Shown here: piece after piece, positions 30,586 to 35,514 of the stretch | How the letters are laid out: every line of letters begins with the position of its first letter | Position numbering within the stretch: position 1 is the first letter of the stretch | Notes under the pieces: generated by a model | The model's database searches: none | Told to the model about the DNA's origin: nothing | The model's input: only the letters and a program-made list of their open reading frames with translations | Program-made: the position numbers and the translations under genes | IMG/VR virus record: IMGVR_UViG_3300034642_000158 | Coordinates: 1 to 35,514 of that record | Strand: one strand, 5' to 3' | DNA length: 35,514 nucleotides | Origin: a virus

Positions 30586-30593
30586 TATTTAGA
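30586..30593 (-). promoter_or_regulatory. Weak late-promoter-like element beside YHYH start
   Basis: The minus strand reads TCTAAATA, one mismatch from TATAAATA, and overlaps the stop of the upstream gene. If it is active, transcription would start at about the ATG itself, giving a leaderless or nearly leaderless mRNA. It shares the ten bases ATCTAAATAA with 241..250. Confidence 0.25.
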
Positions 30594-33500
30594 TATCATC
30601 GAAGATTTGATTAGGTGTGAATCCTGTGATTACAGTTGCACCTGTTTGGACAGATAATATAGCGGATAGTGAGTAAACAGGAGTTGCGCCTGCAGCTGTT
30701 ATTGCTACACGATACTCATCACTATCATCAGCTTGTGTGGTTGGGTTTGTATTGTATGTTGCTTGGTTAGCACCGATAATGTTACTCCAAGTCTGAGTGC
30801 CATACTCCTTCTTCTGCCACTGATAATTCATTGCAGAAGTATTAGTTACAGTAGAAACAACTGTGAATGATGCAGTCTGACCTTGGTTAACAGTTACGTT
30901 AACTGGGTCTTGGACTATAGCGATTGTACCTTCAGTGATTGTCTGACCACCAGTATATTCACTACCCTCACCCGCGAGGACGTCAAATCCACCATTGACA
31001 GGTGTGCCAGTAGGTTCTACGAAATCATCTGGGACTTCTGTCTCAACCAAAACAGAAGGCATAGAGTATCCAATACCAGGTGTCTTAACATCAATCCTTG
31101 TAATACCAGTCAGTGCCTTAATGTTTGCATCAAATCCAGAGGATGAGATAACATCAACGTTAGGACGTGAGGTATAACCGTCGCCTGGGTTTGTGAGGAT
31201 TGCATTGGTTATTTGACCACTTGTGATAGTAGCAAGTGCTTGTGCATTTCTACCTTTAACTGAGCCAGTATATTCAAATGTAATCAAGGAGTTTGAAGAC
31301 TCAATTAGAGCAACTTCACGATTAAATTCTTCACCCTCAATAAAGAGTTGGTCACCAGATTCTATTGGTGGGACAACAGTTGCTGCGATAACGTCAGCAT
31401 CACTACCAATGTATGAGAATCCAACAAATGTGCTTCCTGCACGAGGAGTCTCAGCAAAGATTATTCTACTACCAACCAACTCATATGCTGTGCCTGGTTC
31501 TTGGATGATACCATTCAGTGAAACAATGATGTTGTTTTCTGGAAGGATAGTGTTAGAAGAAACACCTTCAGTCAATGTCAAGGAGTAGAATAATCCACCA
31601 CGCTTGAGGTTGAAGGAAGACCTTAATGAATCAAACTCAAATGATATGTCATCTAATTGTCTTAACTTACCAACGTAGTATCCAATAAATTCACTACCGA
31701 TGTCAGGTGGCTCGTTGAATTGAATCTTATCAGAGAATGCAACGTAACTTGCGTTACCGCCTGGTGGTTGTAGCACACCATTAACGAATATCAATAGATG
31801 TCCTGCAGGGTCTGGGAAGTATGCTTCACCATTATTGATAGTAAGGTCAAATGTAGTCTGACTACCATCAAATCCTCTAAAGTATCTGTCAACTCTACCT
31901 TCAAGTGTGCGAGCAGATGATACTGCACCACCCCATCCATAGTCAGACTTAACAGTCATGTTGTCAGCAAATACACCTTGTGCATCTTCTACCCATACAG
32001 TCGCTGTAATACCAGATTGCTCGATAGCAACAACCTTACCATATACACTGGATTGAGTATCTGTATAACCTACAACGTTAGCATAGATTGTTGGGAAGTT
32101 ACTTCCTAATTCAATCTTACCAATATTATTTGTAGAATTACCAACCTCTGATATATCAGCACCAACACCAACTGGGACTAGATTACCAATCCAAAGTTTG
32201 TGGACTCCATAATTAGGGTCATTAGTATCAACAATGTTTAGACCATTGATATACTTGGTAACTGTTGCTGTCCAACCTGGATTCTTCTGAGTTGTGCCTT
32301 GTAGTAAGGTAATCTCATCACCAACGTTGAAGGTATCGCTAACACCAGTATCTGTAATTGCTACACCTAGAGTTAACTCATATATGTTTGTGCCATGAAT
32401 ATATTGATTAAGTTGAAGTTGAGTGCCAGAGATACCCTTAATATCTAAGATGTAATCAGTAACACTACCGTATACAACATCACCTGTGGAGAATGAATTC
32501 TCAATAGTTTCAACATCAATAGTAATACGTCCACCGTCTGTATCTGTCAAACTACCAGACTTATTGGTGTATGTTGAGAATAATACTTCAGCAGCGTTGT
32601 CTTTGTTGAATACGTAGTCGCCAGATGCGAAACTACCATTTTCAACGTTGATTAACATTCTATCACTTAGGTCTGCTGTGACAGTACCTGTAGCACCAGA
32701 CTCAACACCCTCTATTACGTCACCCGCATTTATAGTGCCTGCTACATTGATGAGTTTTACGAATCCATTTAGGTCTCCATCCTTGGTTATAGTTTGAATT
32801 ACCTTACCTGTGTTAGATGTAGCACCTTGGACGATAACATCTTCACCATTAACGAAGTTAGCAACAATACCTGATAATCCATAGTATTTCATCAATACTC
32901 TGATGTTTGCCTCGTTAGCAAATACTGTGCCAATTTCAGATGTAGCATCTGATGTAGAACCGTAGATAACATCAGCAGGATTAAATCCACCCTGTATCGG
33001 TGTCTCTGATGGGTCAGCTGGGAATACAGGAGTAGTCCTTGTAATACCAGACCTTCTAACAACAGAGAATATTTGTGACCCTGAGTTGCTAGTATCTACA
33101 TATACTTCTCTAAATCTACCATCATGTATGTAATGAGCACCAACTTCAAACCACTGAGCAGTTGCAGTCATAACATACCAGTAAGGTTGGTTGGCAAATG
33201 CAGCCACAGAAGTCTGAGATGCAGGAATATAAGTTAAGATATCACCACGACGGAATTGGTTTGCACGATTAATTCTGACTCTATATTCAGCACGGTCATA
33301 TCCAACCTCAACTGTAGGTGTGAGCACAACAAGAGCAGGGTCTGTGTTGTAGTCAATACCCATTTGATATGTGCTACCAAGATTCTGTGCGTCTGTGCTA
33401 GGAATCCAAAAGACAGATGCCTCAGTTGGGAATTTAGATAATTCTAGAGCATACTCTATTGGGTTGAGAGAGGAGTCCATAATAAACTCAGCTGCCTCTT

Positions 33501-35514
33501 GGTTATACTCTAGTCTTGCATCGGGAAGATATACAGGATAAGTTGCCCAGTCGGGGTCTGCTCTATCATAAAGGACTGCCTTCATGTATTCTCTAATCCT
33601 TGTGAGATAGTAGATTAGATGAGACCTAGTTACATCTTGATATGCTATAAAGTTACCTTCACCATCAAACCAGTTTTGTAATAAACGGAATGAGCCAGCA
33701 TTACCATGAGTAATCATGTCATAACGGACTGCCTTCATTACGTCAGTAGCAAATTGCAGTGTGGCATTTGTGCTACCATAGTAGGTTACTGTAGCATCAT
33801 AAGCTCTTTGCTCAATAGCGTATGTATTGAATAGGAGTTGATTAGCAACTCTCTTATCATTCTGAGTGCCACCACCAAGTGCTGCAGATAGTAGACTCAT
33901 CAATGTATCAACAGCAGATGTTACGTTATAACATGTGCCTGCTTGATATGCTGCATTTAAGTTATAAGGGAATGTCTTAGTAACACTAGATGTTAGATAA
34001 TTTGTATTAGAAGTCGCTGCATTAACAATAGTATTGATTGGAATTTCCATCAATGTGTTAATTGCAGACACAACCTCAGGGCATGTCATATTAGACAAGT
34101 TATCAGCATCTTGACCACCATTACTTACATCGTAAGTGACTGTAAGGTCTCTATGTGGTAAGTCAGGTGTATACTTAACAGGCCATATCTTCGGTAGGGT
34201 GTAAGTCCTGTTTAAAATTTGATTTGGGTTGTTAATGGTATCATTGAAGATTGCCATTAAGTTAGTTACTTCAGTAGAAACCTCATCTGCTTCTTGACCA
34301 TTGTATGCATTGTCAACTTGACGGTCTCTATAGTATTCTAAATTGCCTGTAATTGCGTAAGGCCATGCAGTTGTAGTCTCACCATTCGGGACAGACCCTG
34401 CAGTGCTTCCGAAACCACCAACGTTAGAGTCGGACATCAATCCAGCTGAAGCACCTAATCCAGTAAATCCACCACCAGGTGTTTCTGCACTACCGATTGG
34501 GTCACCATCAATCCAAAGTCTTACACGACCTTTTCCAACATCTTGGTCTCCACCAATCTTGATTTCCCAAACTAATTCATGCTGTAATCCATCCAAATAC
34601 TGAAGGATATCTGCAACAGGGACATCAAGTTTTGCAAGTCCATTATCATTTGTATAGGTTGCACCACCAGAATATGATTGGTCGCTGCTTCCTGCACGGA
34701 CTCTGAAGTATGTGCCACCGTCTCTAAATCCAACCCAAACACCTTGACTTGTGCCACCCAATTCAAATAGCATTGCATCAGATGGAGATGTAGGAAGGAT
34801 AGTTACACATCTGAATACTGCGTCATCAGTTGGGTCAACACCAGTGCTGCTATTTTGTGCAACGTTGATATTAGTTGTATTGTCAGCGAAAGACCTAGTA
34901 AGTAATAAATTAGGAGTAGATGTATTTCCACCTTCACCAGGATTAACCAATCTATTTGTTGGTTTATCAGCCGCATTATAGAATCTCTGAGCTTGACTAT
35001 ATCCTGCAGTATTGGTAATAATCTGGTCTTTCATTGCTCTGATAGCAAGGTCTTTTGCCTTGTTGAATATCCAGAGTGTTTCTGTAGACTGATTGTTAAC
35101 GTGAATTAGAGCATTACCACCATAACCAACATAGAATTCTGCACCATACTGGACGTAGTTGTCACCACCATACTTGAGGTTGAATACCATCGCCCTTAAT
35201 AAGTCAGTAACATCATGGACACAATCGATACTACCGTTAGAAACGACAGAGCCAGGATGTGCTTCTACAAATGTATGTGCATATCTCTGACCGATAGGTG
35301 ATGCACCAACGTTAACAGTGATTGTATCAACGGTAGTAGCAGTAATCGCTCTAGATGTGCCATATGCAGGGTCACTGTTACGAGGATATGCATGGTTGCT
35401 ACCATTACCATCCATTGTGCAAGTAAATGTCAGAGAATCAGTAGCAAGTTTGATTCTGTTTCCAGTTACCAATCCATGATTACCACTCGTAGTGATTGTC
35501 ATCAGACCTGAAAC
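30589..35514 (-). CDS. Very large virion protein, 5' end beyond window (1642 codons visible)
   Basis: The frame is open to the right edge. The first ATG (35502) is preceded by four in-frame codons with no stop, so the true N terminus is outside. Near the visible start is a segment VHDVTDLLRAMVFNLKYGGD that I associate with very large cyanophage structural proteins. A LamG/concanavalin-like domain is inserted at about visible residues 217-395 (FRCVTILPTSPSDAMLFEL ... GKGRVRLWIDGDPIGSAE). Several TSGA-type modules follow (NPADVIYGSTSDATSEIG, INAGDVIEGVESGATGTV), then two GSGY units, and a C-terminal Ig-like domain (VNVTVNQGQTASFTV ... MNYQWQKK). Its position upstream of gp8 corresponds to T4 gp7, but homology cannot be shown here. 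A large baseplate or fibre component is likely. Confidence 0.8.
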   Translation of the reverse strand, partial: VSGLMTITTSGNHGLVTGNRIKLATDSLTFTCTMDGNGSNHAYPRNSDPAYGTSRAITATTVDTITVNVGASPIGQRYAHTFVEAHPGSVVSNGSIDCVHDVTDLLRAMVFNLKYGGDNYVQYGAEFYVGYGGNALIHVNNQSTETLWIFNKAKDLAIRAMKDQIITNTAGYSQAQRFYNAADKPTNRLVNPGEGGNTSTPNLLLTRSFADNTTNINVAQNSSTGVDPTDDAVFRCVTILPTSPSDAMLFELGGTSQGVWVGFRDGGTYFRVRAGSSDQSYSGGATYTNDNGLAKLDVPVADILQYLDGLQHELVWEIKIGGDQDVGKGRVRLWIDGDPIGSAETPGGGFTGLGASAGLMSDSNVGGFGSTAGSVPNGETTTAWPYAITGNLEYYRDRQVDNAYNGQEADEVSTEVTNLMAIFNDTINNPNQILNRTYTLPKIWPVKYTPDLPHRDLTVTYDVSNGGQDADNLSNMTCPEVVSAINTLMEIPINTIVNAATSNTNYLTSSVTKTFPYNLNAAYQAGTCYNVTSAVDTLMSLLSAALGGGTQNDKRVANQLLFNTYAIEQRAYDATVTYYGSTNATLQFATDVMKAVRYDMITHGNAGSFRLLQNWFDGEGNFIAYQDVTRSHLIYYLTRIREYMKAVLYDRADPDWATYPVYLPDARLEYNQEAAEFIMDSSLNPIEYALELSKFPTEASVFWIPSTDAQNLGSTYQMGIDYNTDPALVVLTPTVEVGYDRAEYRVRINRANQFRRGDILTYIPASQTSVAAFANQPYWYVMTATAQWFEVGAHYIHDGRFREVYVDTSNSGSQIFSVVRRSGITRTTPVFPADPSETPIQGGFNPADVIYGSTSDATSEIGTVFANEANIRVLMKYYGLSGIVANFVNGEDVIVQGATSNTGKVIQTITKDGDLNGFVKLINVAGTINAGDVIEGVESGATGTVTADLSDRMLINVENGSFASGDYVFNKDNAAEVLFSTYTNKSGSLTDTDGGRITIDVETIENSFSTGDVVYGSVTDYILDIKGISGTQLQLNQYIHGTNIYELTLGVAITDTGVSDTFNVGDEITLLQGTTQKNPGWTATVTKYINGLNIVDTNDPNYGVHKLWIGNLVPVGVGADISEVGNSTNNIGKIELGSNFPTIYANVVGYTDTQSSVYGKVVAIEQSGITATVWVEDAQGVFADNMTVKSDYGWGGAVSSARTLEGRVDRYFRGFDGSQTTFDLTINNGEAYFPDPAGHLLIFVNGVLQPPGGNASYVAFSDKIQFNEPPDIGSEFIGYYVGKLRQLDDISFEFDSLRSSFNLKRGGLFYSLTLTEGVSSNTILPENNIIVSLNGIIQEPGTAYELVGSRIIFAETPRAGSTFVGFSYIGSDADVIAATVVPPIESGDQLFIEGEEFNREVALIESSNSLITFEYTGSVKGRNAQALATITSGQITNAILTNPGDGYTSRPNVDVISSSGFDANIKALTGITRIDVKTPGIGYSMPSVLVETEVPDDFVEPTGTPVNGGFDVLAGEGSEYTGGQTITEGTIAIVQDPVNVTVNQGQTASFTVVSTVTNTSAMNYQWQKKEYGTQTWSNIIGANQATYNTNPTTQADDSDEYRVAITAAGATPVYSLSAILSVQTGATVITGFTPNQIFDDI

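Noticed and set aside
1-35514. tRNA genes, insertion sequences, integrase or attachment sites
   Set aside because: No cloverleaf-like sequence, transposase or integrase-like protein, or flanking direct repeat was seen; gaps between genes are too short to hold them.

Overview
The window is a stretch of late (virion and assembly) genes from a T4-like cyanophage (marine myovirus of Synechococcus or Prochlorococcus type). Every supported gene lies on the minus strand, so transcription runs from high to low coordinates. The assignment rests on a T4-order block gp8 ... gp13-gp14-gp15-gp16, on T4-type late promoters (ATAAATA core) in the short gaps, on Mtd-type and YHYH-type fibre proteins common in cyanophages, and on a plastoquinol terminal oxidase (PTOX) gene, a photosynthesis-related gene known from cyanophages. 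The sequence looks AT-rich. I see no tRNA, rRNA, CRISPR, insertion sequence or integrase.

Layout in transcription order. (1) 35514-25631: baseplate and fibre-type virion proteins. These are a large structural protein cut by the window edge (LamG-like insertion, C-terminal Ig-like domain), a YHYH-domain protein with an Ig-like domain, a fibre protein ending in a cupredoxin-like domain with all four type-1 copper ligands, and a Gly-rich repeat protein. (2) 25597-16738: gp8 baseplate wedge, enlarged relative to T4, and a 2440-residue DUF4815-type virion protein. (3) 16707-8584: two small coiled-coil proteins, then a 2517-residue repeat fibre with its own late promoter and a hairpin near the predicted mRNA 5' end. 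(4) 8587-5449: a small secreted or membrane protein, then gp13, gp14, gp15 and gp16 (small terminase). (5) 5424-1: a virion-like Ala-rich protein, a 665-residue Lys/Arg-rich DUF3008-type protein, and a tight run of small genes. The small genes include a DUF6321-type protein with a T4-like capsid-targeting N terminus, a zinc-finger peptide, a cupin-like protein, membrane peptides and PTOX. Downstream of them lie a perfect host-type sigma70 promoter and a partial membrane-protein gene at the left edge.

The genes are very tightly packed. At least seven junctions are TAATG and four are ATGA, so translational coupling is likely. Four small genes of 41-55 codons, and one partial gene at the edge, were found by reading these junctions and the remaining gaps; a fifth short gene (50 codons) is a start-corrected frame.

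The most promising lead is the pair at 2219-2512 and 2890-4887. Their sequence suggests internal head proteins that enter the prohead and are cut by the gp21-type prohead protease. The larger one looks like a multi-module polyprotein with I-x-E sites at its module junctions. Other leads are the consensus early-type promoter inside a late operon, copper-type cupredoxin modules on fibre proteins, and two small modules (TSGA-type and GSGY-type) shared by several virion proteins.
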